Below are positions 1 to 12,805 of a stretch of 64,000 bases of DNA, piece by piece (the first letter of the stretch is position 1; the number at the start of each line of letters is the position of its first letter). The DNA lies in assembly GCA_002900995.3 (NCBI GenBank), contig CM035306.1:1116001-1180000 (forward strand), given 5' to 3'. A program made the position numbers and the translations under genes. The notes beneath the pieces were generated by a model. The model had not been told where the DNA came from. It saw nothing but the letters and a program-made list of their open reading frames with translations, and did not search any database. This stretch comes from Ganoderma boninense (Eukaryota; Basidiomycota; Agaricomycetes; Polyporales; Polyporaceae).

Positions 1-1695
1 ACGGCCGTCGGGGAAAAATTCGACAGAACGAATGTACCCATGTCCAGGCATGTCGAGCACACGAAGCTGGCGGAAGGTGTGTGCGTCCCAAAGCCGAGCG
101 GTCTCCCTCCACGACCCGGTGGCGATCGTATTTCCATCTGGGGACCACGCGCAGCTTGCCATCATTCCCGTATCCCCTTCCAGGGTAGAAACCTTCCGGA
201 CCTCTTGGCTTAGGTCCCATATGACCACCTCCCCATCGCGGCCGGCGGAGACTAGACGACGGCTGTCTGGAGAGAACGCGAGGGACCAGACAGACTTGTA
301 ACGGTGGGCGACCCAGCGCTGGGCTATGCATCCATTGGGATCCCAAAGGATAATGGTGGAGTCGTCAGAACCACTTGCTACCCACTTGCTATCCGGGGAA
401 ACGACGAGAGCTAGTAGCCTAGCCTCATGACCGGGAGCAAGAACTGCAAAACAGGCGATCAATTCCCCGCAGGCAGTGCAACAGATTCGGATATCTACCT
501 ATCTGGTCGGGCTTTACGGTGAGTACGCCACGTCGAAACAGCCTGGGGAAATACTTTCCGAACTCTTGAATCCAGAATGAACTACTCCCCGCGCGCAAGG
601 GCGCGCGCACGACGCACACGAACCTTGGCTGGGAGACCCGAAGTAGGGCTTCTTCCATATCTTGGTATGCCTGTGGCTGATGTCTGCTAAAGGAAAGTAG
701 CTCTCCTGCCACCTGAAGGCCTGCCGCGGAGTCCAACTCAAGTCCGACTTCGAGCTCCATCAGAGCTGGGAGGCGAAGACCCTGCAAGAGCATGGCGATG
801 TTGGCGATATTTTCCCATTCAAAGCTCTGCAATTGTAGCACGAGCGTTCGTAGCCGAAGCCAGTGCGACGGAAGCACTGAGATGGTTCCTAACTTCATTC
901 CTACAACAGTATATGAAAAAAAAATATGTCTACTCTGTAGGACCCCTAAGCTTACCTCTGGTGAGACTGAGAATCTCCACCGTGGAAGACACAAGATCTG
1001 AGTGGAAAAGGAGTGGAACCACTGATGCGTTACTGCGGCGCCCCGTGAGAGACTGGTCATCTATCTGCAAAACAAAATGCCGACCGTAAGTGCATCTTAC
1101 TACGGACGACAGGACCGAAGTCACTCACAGCTAGGGTCTTCAAGTGCATCTTCCCAAAGAGGTGCCGTTTGATTGTCTCAAGCAGTGCTATATCGCCCTG
1201 AGCTTGAATGACGACATCGGTGCACACGAGATTTTCTAGGGCTGCAAGCGCTAAGAGGACCTGGCCGAAGGAGGCGGACGTGGTAAAGGAAACATTGACG
1301 AGGTGTAGAGTGTGAACATGGGACCCCAGTCGCCCTAGACAAGCAAGACTGAGGGAGTGCTGGGCGAGAATGGGGTGAGTGTTTTCGGGTTCCCGTGAGA
1401 TGCACCTAAGCTCGGAGAGTTTCGGGAGGAGGTATAGGAGGGAGGGTCCGAACGCATTCGGCGGAACGACTGTTGATCGGACCAAAGGTGCCAAGCGAGG
1501 ATTGGCTCGGAGGAAATCGACAAACAAGAGGGCTTGTGGCCTACTCTTGAGATCAACCTCAGAAAACATGACACGTTGGCTGCGAGGACGGAGTTGACGA
1601 CATGTGTGGGAAAGGTTGCATAGAGTTTCCAGATGGTTAGCACAATGATCGACGACCCGCTCAATGAGCTCCCAGGGCAGGAGGGGGGATTTCAT
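1..1695 (-). CDS. F-box/WD40-repeat protein, 3' end cut by window edge
   Basis: Four exons are read as complement(<1..443, 499..900, 956..1064, 1129..1695), separated by GT-AG introns of 55, 55 and 64 nt that keep one frame throughout. Exon 1 starts M-K-S-P-L-L-P-W-E-L-I-E-R-V-V and continues through H-T-C-R-Q-L-R, a typical N-terminal F-box, the SCF ubiquitin-ligase adaptor motif that binds Skp1. Residues of about 50-355 are leucine-rich. The last splice (phase 1) joins V-K-P-D-Q-I to V-L-A-P-G-H-E-A-R-L-L-A-L and enters WD40 repeats. Visible repeat signatures are S-G-S-D-D-S-T-I-I-L-W-D, S-A-G-R-D-G-E-V-V-I-W-D and A-T-G-S-W-R-E-T-A-R-L-W-D. An upstream GTG at 1701 is not a eukaryotic start, so the ATG at 1695 is chosen. 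If the last splice were wrong, the F-box gene would end at a TGA near 425 and the WD40 gene would be separate. Likely role (inference): substrate receptor of an SCF ligase. Confidence 0.75.
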
Positions 1696-1701
1696 GGTCA
1701 C

Positions 1702-2502
1702 TAGCGAGGGTGAGAAAAGAGCCAGAAACGTGAACGCGACTCAAGAACCGGGGGCATTACAAACGGCGACAGTTACTCGGGAACAGACTCGGCCCCGCTA
1801 CAACACCGCTGAGGAGCAAAACCCGAAGTTCCGCAAAGTGATGATCGTTACATGAATGAACTTCGGAAAGCTGCCATAGGCCAGGTCCTGATAGCAACCA
1901 AAGATTGGGTTAGACCTCGCACAGGAACCGTCTACAGAGCCATGAAACCTTACGTACCTCTGTGGTAGCGGACCACAAGTCCCGAACGCCTGCTCAGCTG
2001 GTTGGCTGGCATCAGCGGTTTCTTCACCACAGAGTAATGCTGCTCGTATTCTGAGAGAAGGGCGACGGGAATAGTGAGCACCTGAGCGTGGCAGAGTGCT
2101 GATGGCGGTATAAACCTGAGTAAGGCGAGCTCAGCTTGGTGAGCCAAATGACCTGCATTGCAATAGGCGAGCCACGTGACCGCGCTGTAACGCGTGCATA
2201 GACGCCAGTGCTGGTAAGTCGTTGCGCCATCGAAGCTAACACTCGGCTTACCGAGCAGCTTATCCATCTCTTACTTCCCCCTTGCACACTACTAACTTAT
2301 CTCCTCGCCCTCCTGTGCTCCCTATAAAAGTCCCACCCTGGCGTCCCCATCGATCGTCTGTCGTTTCTCCGCATCTTCCTCCTCTTCCGCCATTGCGTCC
2401 CGTCGCCTCCTCCAGTGCGTCCTCCTCGTTTCTCTCCGTGAATGCGACTGACCAGGCCTACAGCTCGCCCGTGCTTTCTCGTCTGGTACTGCTGTCGCTA
2501 GA
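1702..2502. other. Divergent intergenic region between the F-box/WD40 gene and glr1
   Basis: I see no supported gene here. A minus-strand open stretch (1950-2267) has no recognisable domain and no intron partners. The last 200 nt hold the glr1 promoter and a pyrimidine-rich leader. Confidence 0.5.
2323..2329 (+). promoter_or_regulatory. TATA box of the glutathione reductase gene
   Basis: A perfect TATAAAA lies 174 nt upstream of the glr1 start codon and is followed by a CT-rich stretch common in fungal leaders. No other TATA-like match is closer to the start. Confidence 0.55.
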
Positions 2503-4961
2503 ATGCCTCCTGTTACTCAGCCTGGTCAAGACAAGTACGACATCGTTTTCATTGGCGGAGGCTCCGGAGGTGTAGCAGGTTCCGTAAGTCCTCGTTGCAC
2601 ACGTCTGCGCCCATTCGGGAATTCTGTCTCCCTTCTCTTGCGTTTCAATCGGAGGAGGTAGGGATGGATATATCGGGGCGCACACACCTGGCTATCCAGT
2701 CCCGAGAAACGTGGTTCTTGTCCCCTTTCCGCGCATATATGCGGCGGCCTCGCTGTGAAGCCGACGTCAGGGAAAGACATGGGTTTGGGGTACCTACTTC
2801 GGTGCACGCTTGTGGGGCAGACCCGAGTATGGTCATTGTGCGGAGTGTTCAGCTAGCGATACTGGTCGGGAAGCACTGCCCATCCTGAAGCTAAAGAGCC
2901 AATCAAACTATCAGGAAACAATCCTAACACTGTCATTCGGCGTACCGACGTATTCTCCCATTCCGCCGAGTCTTCGGACGAGGAGTCTCCCAGTCGGCAA
3001 TAGAGGGGCTGTCCATCAGCGGGCTTTTGTTCCGGACGATCAGTGAGCACGACACACCCTACACTGGCTGAGGAATCTCGAGAGATGGTTCGTGACGGAC
3101 TGCGTTTTTCTATTTCATTTCCAGTCTTATTGCCAATTTCTTATCGTGACGTCCACATCTGGGGAGATGCTCTCCGGCTTCCGTTTACAATTCTGCAAGC
3201 CGTGCTCATCGCCACTCTTCATAGCGTAGGGCCGCATCATATGGCGCAAAGGTCGCTCTCATCGAGGGCACTGATAAACTTGGCGGAACTTGCGTGAATG
3301 TTGGTGAGTAGCAGTGCTGTAACATAACGTTTAGCTCTGACCCTTCATCAAACAGGATGCGTGCCAAAGAAAGTACGCCCCATCCTCGGGCTCTTCTCTT
3401 CTGCTGAACTGCAGCTCAACGCCTGTCGTTAGATAATGTGGCATGCCGCGGACATCGCTGACAAGATCCGCCACGCCGAGGGATACCAGTTCAAGGGTCC
3501 GGGTATCGGCCAGCCACAGTTCAACTGGGAGACCTTCAAGCCCCAGCGCGACGCATACATCCGCCGTCTCAATGGCATTTACGAGAGCAACGTCGCCAAG
3601 GAGGGCGTCGAGCATCACCATGGCGCCGCCAGTATCACCTCCCCCACCACGGTCCAGGTAACACGACCCGACGGGACCAAGTACGAGCTCAACACGGACC
3701 GCATCTGCATTGCGACAGGCGGCCGCCCGACGGTCCCTAAAGACTCAGACATTCCTGGGGCGAGTCTCGGCGTCGACTCGGACGGGTTCTTCGACCTCAC
3801 CACCCAGCCGAAGCGCGTCGCGGTCGTCGGCGCGGGGTACATCGCCGTCGAGCTTGCGGGCGTGCTGCACACGCTCGGGAGCGAGGTGACGATGCTCATC
3901 CGCGGGCAGACCGTGTTGCGCACATTCGACCCGATCATCGGCGAGACTCTGACGAACTGGATGAAGCACACCGGCATCAACTTCCGCCACGGGTCTGCGG
4001 TGAAGAAGGTCGAGGGGACGAAGGGCCATCCCCTGACGATCCACCTCGCGAGTGGGGAGACGCTCGAGGTCGATGTGCTCATCTGGGCGATCGGCCGCCA
4101 CGCGAACACGGAGGGCCTTGGGCTCGAGGCGCTCGGGGTGAAGGTCGACAAGCACGGCAACGTCATCGTGGACGAGTACCAGGAGACGGGGGTGCCGGGC
4201 ATCACCTCCATCGGCGATGTCGCGGGACGGGCGCTCCTTACGCCCGTGGCAATTGCAGCGGGACGGCGACTATCGAATCGCCTCTTTGGCCCCGCGAAGT
4301 TCAAGGACCAGAAGTTGAGCTATGAGGACATCCCTACTGTTGTTTCTCGTGCGTGGACCTCTGTCACTCCTTCGCGAGATTTCTGAGCACTGACGTCATG
4401 GCTGATTTCTGCATTGCTCCCCCCCTTCTCTCCGCCACCAACTACGTGCTTCGACGCGCGTTCCACTTCCACAGGCACCCGACGATTGGGACGGTGGGCC
4501 TGACGGAGCCCGAGGCGTGCGCGAAGTACGGTGACGCGAACATCAAGATTTACAAGTCGTCGTTCCGCGCGCTCTACTTCTCCATGGTCGACGAGGCGCA
4601 CAAGGAGCCCTCCGTGTACAAGCTCATTTGCGCCGGTCCCGAGGAGCGCGTCGTCGGCGTGCACATCATCGGCATGGGCTCGGACGAGATCATGCAGGGC
4701 TTCGGCGTCGCCGTCAAGATGGGCGCGACGAAGGAGGACTTCGACAACACGATCGCAATACACCCGACGTCCGGCGAAGGTGAGTGGGGCTTTGCGTCTT
4801 CTGGCTTTTTGGCTTTGGAGTTCTGGATTGGGGCGGTGGCGCCCCCCCCCCCCCTCCAGCCATGCCATGTCCCGGTCTTCGCTCTGCGTCTACATGGAGT
4901 GGAGAGCACAATGCTAATCTTGTGATTTTCCCTTTCCGCAGAACTTGTCACGCTCCGGTGA
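2503..4961 (+). CDS. GLR1: Glutathione reductase
   Basis: This enzyme reduces glutathione disulfide with NADPH. Exons are 2503..2583, 3225..3303, 3356..3372, 3433..4352, 4475..4779 and 4942..4961, totalling 474 codons, the normal family size. The FAD-binding motif G-G-G-S-G-G-V-A-G ends exon 1. The redox disulfide [13 protein letters not shown] spans exons 2 and 3. The NADPH fold [11 protein letters not shown] is followed by arginines, consistent with NADPH use. The C-terminal H-P-T-S-G-E-E carries the catalytic His/Glu pair and the protein ends L-V-T-L-R. Intron 1 is long (641 nt) and exon 3 is only 17 nt. The exon 4/5 junction is the least certain: the in-frame choice gives V-V-S-R-A-H-P where homologues have V-V-F-S-H-P. 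No mitochondrial presequence is visible in this isoform, so a cytosolic enzyme is likely. Confidence 0.95.
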
Positions 4962-6337
4962 AGCGCGCGCCCCGCTCGGTGGCGCCCAAATCGTCTCTGG
5001 ACGCCGTCGCTTTTCGCCGTCTCGGATTGTCGGTGCGCAGCGCGATTTCCGCCGGCTGGCGAAGGAACTCCCGACTCGCGAGAGGGAGGACGGTCGTCTT
5101 CGTGTACTGCAAGCAGGGGCCCCGGGCCGACACAACAACAATATTACGCTAGAAACTGTAGCATTAGACTCAGAGTTCGCTCTCCCACTCTTCTCTTCTA
5201 CATCCCTCTCACTGCCATTGCCATTGATAAGTATTCTCAGCGAGCCGCGAACCTGTCTGGCAGCGCCGGTCCGGTGCAGGTGGACCCTTCGATCGACGAG
5301 GACTCTCGCTTGCTTTTGGTGAGACGAGGGACGAGCGAAGAGGCTTCGCTCTGACAGCGGGGGCTTGAACCGCGTTCCCGTGGGCTGAATGGCGCTCCCT
5401 CGTGAATGTCCATGGTCATCCTGGACCCCGGGCGCGAGCCGGTGCCCCAGTCGTCGATGGCGCGCAGCCTCGCGGGTTTCGGTGCGTGCGTGGTTTACGC
5501 TGTTGGCGAGCGTTGAAACGTCCAGGGCGCGTGCAGCCTGGAGTGACCCTCGTCGACATCCTGTCCCCGTCCCCCCGGACACAAGGCGATCGCTTGGGCG
5601 CTGGTTGGTGGCTGGTGAGCCTGCTGAGTTGAAGTTCCACCAGACAGACTGATGTCGAGGAGCCGCCGCCCGTCGATATCGACGAGGCGATTTGTATAGC
5701 CAAAGTCGCGCATCGCGTGACGCGACGCGGATAAGACCTCGCGCTGACCTCGCTCGAGGATCCGGACGTCGACTGGGTACCGGTGTCAACGTGCGCTGGT
5801 ACACATGACGACTCAATCAACGACGCGTCGCACTAGACGTTGCCTCCATATTGCCTCTACCCATCCTCAGTGTCATGTTGTGTGCCGGCGAGATGCTATG
5901 ACGTGCTTCAGAACCCTCGGTGGAACTTGAACGTTCAAGTGCTGCGCAGGTGGCGAGGACGCGCAGGCGTAAGTACCACCAGCGTGACACATAGAAAAAG
6001 GCTAAGAATATTGCGATGGCGCTGAGGGTTGAGCTTTATGATAACGTCAAGGGCTGGCATGGGTTACCTGGTGACTAGGAATTGAAAAGGACGATAGGAA
6101 CGACAACGCCACGGTACGGCGGGCGCCTGCATGAGGTGTGCGTCACGTACAGTAGCATCTCATAGCCTACTTTATGTGCTACGATCGCAGCGTGCCCACC
6201 ACGTACCTAGATGGTGTCCACTCAACAGTCTTGCGCAGGCGTAAGGAGACGTCGGCCAAAGGTCCTTGGAAAACAACTGGATTGCGTCGGTATAAGTATG
6301 CATGCCAATGCGCAACAATCCTGAGCGATCCGGGGGA

Positions 6338-6358
6338 TGTGTGTGTGTATGTGTGTGC
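6338..6358. repeat. GT microsatellite
   Basis: Alternating GT repeats interrupted by a single TA step. It lies in non-coding DNA. Confidence 0.8.
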
Positions 6359-7439
6359 GGGGAGCCTATGCATGCCGACGCGGAAGGATGCGGATGCGAG
6401 GGACAAGGGACGAGGGGACGATCGAGCCGATGGAGAAGAGGAGGAGGAAAAAAGGAAGGGAGAGAAGCCGCCACAGCCGCGAAGATAAGAGGGAGGGAGG
6501 GGAGGAACCACTCGAGAAATGACGTCGACCCAATTGCGAAGAGCCCAGGGGAAAAGACGAGAGAAGTCGATAAAATAGATATAAAGGAAGCAGAAAGAAG
6601 CAGAAGCGAGGCGAGGGGGATGCGGGATGCCGGCAGACGAGCACAAAAAAACCAAGAGTGACGATGCGACGGAGAGTTCAGGCCTCAAGAACCTCGATGA
6701 TGACGACGGGTGGGTGTGGTGGATATAACGTGGAGAGCGAGACGAATTCGACGACGGCGCGAGGCGATTGGTGGCGGTACGAAGATACGTTGAAGTAATG
6801 CCTAATGCCAACTATTATGTGTACTTTCCGAGCACGGAAAGGCGATCCAATATCCACAGTGTAAAAAACAGAGCTGCTTATGGTACGTGACTATATGATC
6901 CAATGATGTAATGCAATGCGTGGGGCCGGAGCGATTGGGGGTACTGTAGTCGCGCCTTGGCAGACAAGTGAGTGTGCCAAGCCACGAGGAATTGGAGAGA
7001 GAAGATGTGATGTGATGGAGACGGGGGTGGAATATCCAAAACGTGGGATAACGGAGTGGGTGGAGAGCAGAGAGGGTAGATGACAGCAGATGGCGGTGTT
7101 GTGTACCGCAAGAGACAGCAAAGCGCATGGTGCGGAAGCATTATACAACTACGGGGACGAGCGATAGGCGCCGCAACCTACCGCCCGGTTGTGTGAGGGG
7201 AAGGGGGGAGGTGGTCACGGCGAGTATATCCTGAAGGGAGGATACGGTAGGGGATAGATACGAGCGGGGGTGCTGGGGGAGTATGGTACGAGGAGCCACG
7301 AGGGCGTGCCATTGATACAACATGAGACAGCGAAGAGCAAATAGTAACGGAAAGGGATTGCGCGGGAGCGCTTGGCCTGTGCGGCTTTTTACAGCGGGAG
7401 GGGGCGTGCGACGCTCCGGGCTGGATGGTTGATGCGTGC

Positions 7440-7460
7440 GAGAGAGAGAGAGAGGAGAGA
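7440..7460. repeat. GA microsatellite
   Basis: A run of GA dinucleotides with one G insertion, inside the convergent spacer. Confidence 0.8.
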
Positions 7461-8215
7461 AGATGGGCATATGGGGGGCATAGATGTCGAGCGAGATGGA
7501 AGGAAGGTGAGCGGGTCGGGCACGGAACCAATTTGCACAGGTGAAAGCGAAGGATTATTGCTGGCCGGACGGATGAGCATCAGCGGCGGCATATGTTGGT
7601 GTACCATAGGATGATGGGAGTCGGGACGCGAGCAGGGAAGGGGGATAGACACCGCATCCATCTACCGCTGCACACGTCCAGCGGCGATACAGCGGGCAAA
7701 AGGATGCGGAGATGTAGAATACAACCCGATGCAGCGCGGGCAGGACGGTTGCGGAGAGCCGATATATCACAGCGAAGACAGCACGAGAGCCCAAGATAGA
7801 GATTGAGAGCGCATATAATGTGGAGGCGGGGGGTGGAGGAGAGGATGGTTACGACAGCTTCGCCTCTTTACAGTGCTGGGCGACGCACAACTTCCCTACG
7901 AGGCGACGAATGCCCCACAGACGAGTGGTCGATTTGTCGGCGGGGCGCCACGCCCGGTCGTTCTCGTACTGGCCGCTGAAGCCTAGAGTGAGCAGTGTCA
8001 TCATCACGAGCCGGGACGCCAGCTGATCGTCCGAAAGGGGGGAGCCGCGAGTCGTCTGCGCTGCGTGTGGCTTCCAGGCTGTCCAATAACACGCGTTCCA
8101 GGCGTGTCCTTGATGATTGGGGAGGGGGAGTCGCGGTATATCATGAGGGTCGTGGAGGGGTGGGGACGCAGACTCGACAGTGGAGGACGGAGGCGCATAC
8201 AACGACGAGCGAAAC

Positions 8216-10557
8216 TTAACTCGACGCCTCGGCGGGCGTCCCGACCGCTGTCGAACTCTGCTCCTCTTTGTGGTGCCGGGCGATCTTCTCCACGCCCGCG
8301 CTGAGCGCAGTGAGACGACCCCGCTCCTATAATGCCACGCCAGGTCAGCCCACTGCACACTCTACTGCAACCCACCACGAACGAAAAACTCACATGCCCC
8401 TCATCCTCCTCTTCGGAATCTTCGTCATGGACGAAGCCACCATCCTTCGGGCTATCCTCGCTATCGCCGTCTTCGCCATCCTCGCTAGCCGTGCTAGCAC
8501 CGCTGCTACTCACGCTCGCCCGTTCAGCGCTCTCGTGTTTGGGGGGAGGAAGGGAGCTCTTCAGGGGCGACGCAAGAGGACGAACGGTCTCACCGCTCTC
8601 CCGAGTGTCGATGCGTGACAGGGAGAGGGTGTGGGAGTGGTGCTGGTGACCCGTATGCGAGGACGAGTGGGAGTGGGAATGGTGGTGACGGTGCGAGGCG
8701 GGGATGTTGATCGCCTGGGTGATGTGCTGGACTTGCCCCGGGGACTTCTGTCCGTCAGAGGCGAGCGGCGTCGTGGGCGCGGGGGTGGAAGGGACAGTGG
8801 CGCTGGGACTCATCGGTGCGTTCTCCGCCTCTTCCGCTTTCTCACTCCTCTCCACAGTCACGGTTGGCGCTGCGACCTCCGCCTTCGCCTCCACCTCCGT
8901 GTCGACCTCCTTCTTGTCCGCCGCCTCGGACTCGGTGTTCATCTCGACGTCCGCGTTCTCGGCGTTCGCCTCACGCTCCTCCTGCTCCTTCTTCGCTCGT
9001 TCCTCCGCCTCCCTCTTCGCCCTCTCGCGCTCCTCCTTCCGTCTCCTAACCCACGCCATGCCGGTGCCATCGTCTTCGTCTTCGGCGGCCTTGCGGGCGA
9101 TACCTGCGGCGTTGTTGTCCGCTTGCACACGGGACCAGACCGACGACTGGCCCGCGGTGTTCTTCACGGAGCCCATACCGCCATATCCCCATTCGACGAA
9201 CTCAGGCTCGTCAGTCCTGTCGATCCCACATGGAGTCAGCATACGCGTCCCCAACGCCGGTGAGAAAGCGGAAGACGCGGAGATGAACGAGACGGGAGAT
9301 CTGATGGCACGCGGAAGAAAGGGAATGACAGGGGCACGCCCGGGCATGGGAAGGTCCGATCGCAATCACGGCGGGAGCAGCACACGTACCTGACGTTCGC
9401 GAACGGATTCTTCGCGTTCGGATTGCGCTTTGCGCCGTACACCCGCCCATTCAGCATCCTCGTCTGTCTCCTGGCCCCTGCCCGCGGTGGCACAGCCGCC
9501 ACCGGCCGCCCCTTCTTGTCGTCCTTGCCGGAAAGCGAGGTGAGGCTCTGGGTCCGCCCGAGCGGCACGCCTCCGCCACCTCCTCCGAACAACGACAGCC
9601 GTTTCTTGGTGCTGAGCGGCAGGCCCGCCCCAGGTCCGCCCTCCGACGTCCACCGGTTGAGGGGCGCACCAAAGTCTGGCCCGTTCCGGTCGTGGCTCAC
9701 GCTGCTTTCGCGACTTGAGCCCGTGCGGTGCCCGTGTCCGCTGTTATTGCTGTTGCGGCGGCCGCGGTGCGCGTCGCCGTTGAGCGTGGAGACGTCTTCG
9801 GCGGAGAACATGCGAGGGGCGAGGAGTGTGAGCGAGTCGAGCGGCCTAGGAGCGGGGCGAGCACCCTCGACCACTTTGTCTCCTTGCGAGGGGAGCCGGG
9901 CGCGAACGTAGACCTGGGATGAATGGGGGAGGGTGAGCGGACGAGATCCCATTCGTGGGGACAGTCGGCGGTGTGCTGCGCGTCGGGCTCTGATGAAGGG
10001 CCCGGGCAGGGGCACTCGTCGCGTGGGCAGCCGAGCAGAAGGGATTCTGTGGGAAGGCACTTGCGGAGTGCGCCGGGACTCGAGGTGAGGCTGTATGCTT
10101 GCTTGGAGAGGTCGGGGTCGGCAGGACTGGCGAGGGCGACGCCTGCTATCTCTAGCGCTGACTGCATTGTGAGGGGCTGCTCGAAGTCGTCGTCATCGAG
10201 AAAGACGGGGTCTAACGTGTCGTCGTCGCGTCGGGGCTCGGGTAATGGGGCGAAGCGGATGCGGCGGGCGGCGGAGGGTTGTGAGTCTTTGCGGGGCTTC
10301 GCGTGGGCGTGGAGGTGTGCATGGTTATTTGGCGGCAAGCTGTGTGACTGAGCAGGGGAGGACGATGCGGATTTGGAGAAGTAATCTGAGGAGTCGCCCG
10401 GTGCTAGTGAGGATGCCGACGATGAGAGGGAAGAGTTGGAGGGGATGAGAGCAGGGAGAGACGCGGGGTGGTAAGCAGGGGAGCCACCAGGAGAAGGGTT
10501 GAGAAGGATGCCCCTGGAGGGCCCGGGGGGGCAGGGGTGGAGGAGAAGGGTTGCCAT
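8216..10557 (-). CDS. Conserved-looking low-complexity protein, function unknown
   Basis: Four exons, complement(8216..8326, 8394..9216, 9390..9845, 9914..10557), give 677 residues in one frame with introns of 67, 173 and 68 nt. The protein is Ser/Pro-rich. R-R-I-R-F near residue 100 fits the RVxF docking motif of protein phosphatase 1, although such short motifs occur by chance. The middle holds N-P-F-A-N-V-R-T-D-E-P-E-F-V-E-W-G-Y-G-G-M-G-S-V, which looks like the conserved core. A highly charged Glu/Arg/Lys segment follows, likely helical or coiled coil, then a His-rich stretch and an acidic tail ending K-I-A-R-H-H-K-E-E-Q. No catalytic domain, signal peptide or membrane segment is seen. 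The splice at 9846-9913 is inferred because it restores the frame exactly and has GT-AG ends. A regulatory or scaffold role is only a guess. Confidence 0.8.
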
Positions 10558-12671
10558 CGTGTGTTGGGTGCCTGTTGAGCTCTGTTGTGCAGGAGGAGAG
10601 GCAGAGGAGGAAGAAGAGGGCAGCGAGAGGGGACGGAGAGGGAACGGAGGGGATGAGCAGGCAGAAGTAAAGGAACGACGGAGGCTGAGGAGATAAAAAG
10701 AAGATAGAGTGGCTCCTGCTCCCGCTCGTCCTTCCCTGCCAAGCACATCCGACCCAGCTCCACTGTCCGGGGTCCCACCCTGCTCTCTGCGCCTAAACAC
10801 GTGCGTCGATTACGTTCGCACTCGACTGGCCGCGTTCCCCTTCTCCCTTCGCTACCCTCGCCACGCTTCTCTCCCCTCGCCTCTCGCCAGTGTCTGTCCA
10901 ACGTCGAGAGGCCCATGCCTCCAGCCCGCCCTCTCGTGCGCCAAGGGGGCCATCGTGTCCTGCTGTCTGGGCCCTGACGACGCCCTACGACGCCTCGCAA
11001 CTTGCCGTTTCAGTTCCATATCATCCATGCGCGCCTCCAGGGTTTTCCCATCTCAGATTCCCAGCATCATCCATCTCCACCTGGATCTTACTCGAACCCT
11101 GACCCGCTGCGGCCTCATTTCCAGCCAGGCCGCGTGCGCACCTCCGACCTTGTCCCGCCCATCGCCGTTCTCCTTTCCCTCCTTCCGAGATATACACTCC
11201 TAGCTGCACAGACGAGTTCGAAACATCCGCCGTCGTCCCCGTTTCAAACAGGACGGATGCCAAGCCGGATAGTCACCACCATGCTGTGCGGAACAACATT
11301 TGGACATTCCCCACAAACGCGGTGCAGACTCGATCGTGTGGCGCGGAACCTTGCCTTTCGAGTCACCCGCACCCCCGAGCCCGCCCCGCCCCGCCCGCCG
11401 CGATCCATAACTGTTCAAGTGACCGACGCCGCTCTCCATTTCTAGCCCTCCATCTCCATCTCCCTCATCTCGCTGCCCCAGCCCTCGTCATCGGAAGACG
11501 CGCAGCCTCTTCTGCGGCGCCCGCTGCCGTTCTTTGCCCCTTCTGGCTCCCCTCACCGTCTTGTGATTCGTCGGCGGTGCCTACGAAACGCCCCTGTCCA
11601 CCGTCTTGTCCTTGACTCCAGCCTCCGTGACCCGGAACTAGAGCTCTCTACACTCTCTCGCCTCGCATCCTCTCGTCTTGGCGCTCCAAGGTCTGCTCCC
11701 AGGTCTGTCAGCAAACAATCGAAATCACCCCGTCCCTCGAATTCTATCTCTTCCATCTCTTCTCACTTCTTTAGCTTTTTTGCACACGCCCACCGTCGAG
11801 ACCCAAGGCCGCATCTGTTTTCCGATATTCGTGCTTCGCGCATCATTGCATGGGGCGGGTCATCGAGCCTTATCGTCCGACTTGGAGTGCTCTTCTCCTT
11901 TTGACAATTACTCATCGGCAGCCAAACGTACTCCCGGAATTCCGATGCGCGTCGATATGCCCGACGATGCGCTCGTTGTCGACGCTTCTCGTGCTCGTGG
12001 GCATATCACGATCGATCCTCGTGTGTACTTCGTGTATGGGCAAAACCCACTAATCTCATCTTATCCTTCTTTACTTGGATTCGAATCTGCTGACCGACTC
12101 CTGTTTGTATTACTATTCTGCCAGTGGCATCGGTGTCAGTTACCGCCCAGCGCCATACAGCAATCGCAGCCTGTCCAGGGGAGCCCCGCCATGCCAAGGG
12201 TCACGACTAAATTGGTCCCCCGGACCAAATTTGGTCGGAGGGATCAAATAAACCCTAGCCCTACCACGCCCTTATGCGGAAGGAGCCCGCCACCAAACAT
12301 GAGCGCTTAAAGGGCGCAATGGCTCGCGACGGGGCTCGAGGGCAGATGCACCGGGTTTCTAGGCTTCTGGAGGCCGCACTTCGAGTGAAAAGGATAGGCT
12401 TATGGTATACAAATATATTTGCTAACTGTCAGAGAGCACGACGCAAAGTTCAAGGCGGAAAATCGCAACAAAGTGTACTACATGGAATAAAAGCTGAACT
12501 TGAGGGAGGAGGAAAGAAGTACAACACGAAGGCGCATCCATCGCGTAGAAGGCAAGGTTCACCCGGTTGAAACAAGCCCAAAGTGAAGAAAATCGGTGAG
12601 GAACTTCGGGAGGAATTGTAATCGCGAGTGGAGGCTTGACGCCGGGAGAAGCAAAGAGTTATACAGAGAGA

Positions 12672-12695
12672 CGCGGCGGCGCGCGCGCCGCCGCG
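12672..12695. repeat. Perfect 24-bp GC palindrome
   Basis: The 24 bases, made only of G and C, equal their own reverse complement and could extrude as a 12-bp-arm hairpin. Confidence 0.9.
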
Positions 12696-12805
12696 AGACC
12701 CCAGGGGATATGGTGAAAGGAAACACGATTTGTGGCTCATTTTTCGCCATTTCTTAGGCCAGATTGAAGGACTCGGTGGGAGAGGAAGGTGGCAGGAGAA
12801 GGGAG

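Larger units (their letters stand above)
4962..8215. other. Convergent spacer between glr1 and the next gene
   Basis: The two flanking genes both end into this 3.2 kb. Short open stretches at 5220-5340 and 5640-5700 have protein-like composition, but no domain, start or splice partner could be found. The remainder is purine-rich low-complexity DNA with two microsatellites. Confidence 0.5.

Noticed and set aside
4914..5816. Minus-strand open frame of 300 codons behind glr1
   Set aside because: Arg/Ser/Pro-rich translation without domain, overlapping the last glr1 exon; typical of open frames in GC-rich DNA.
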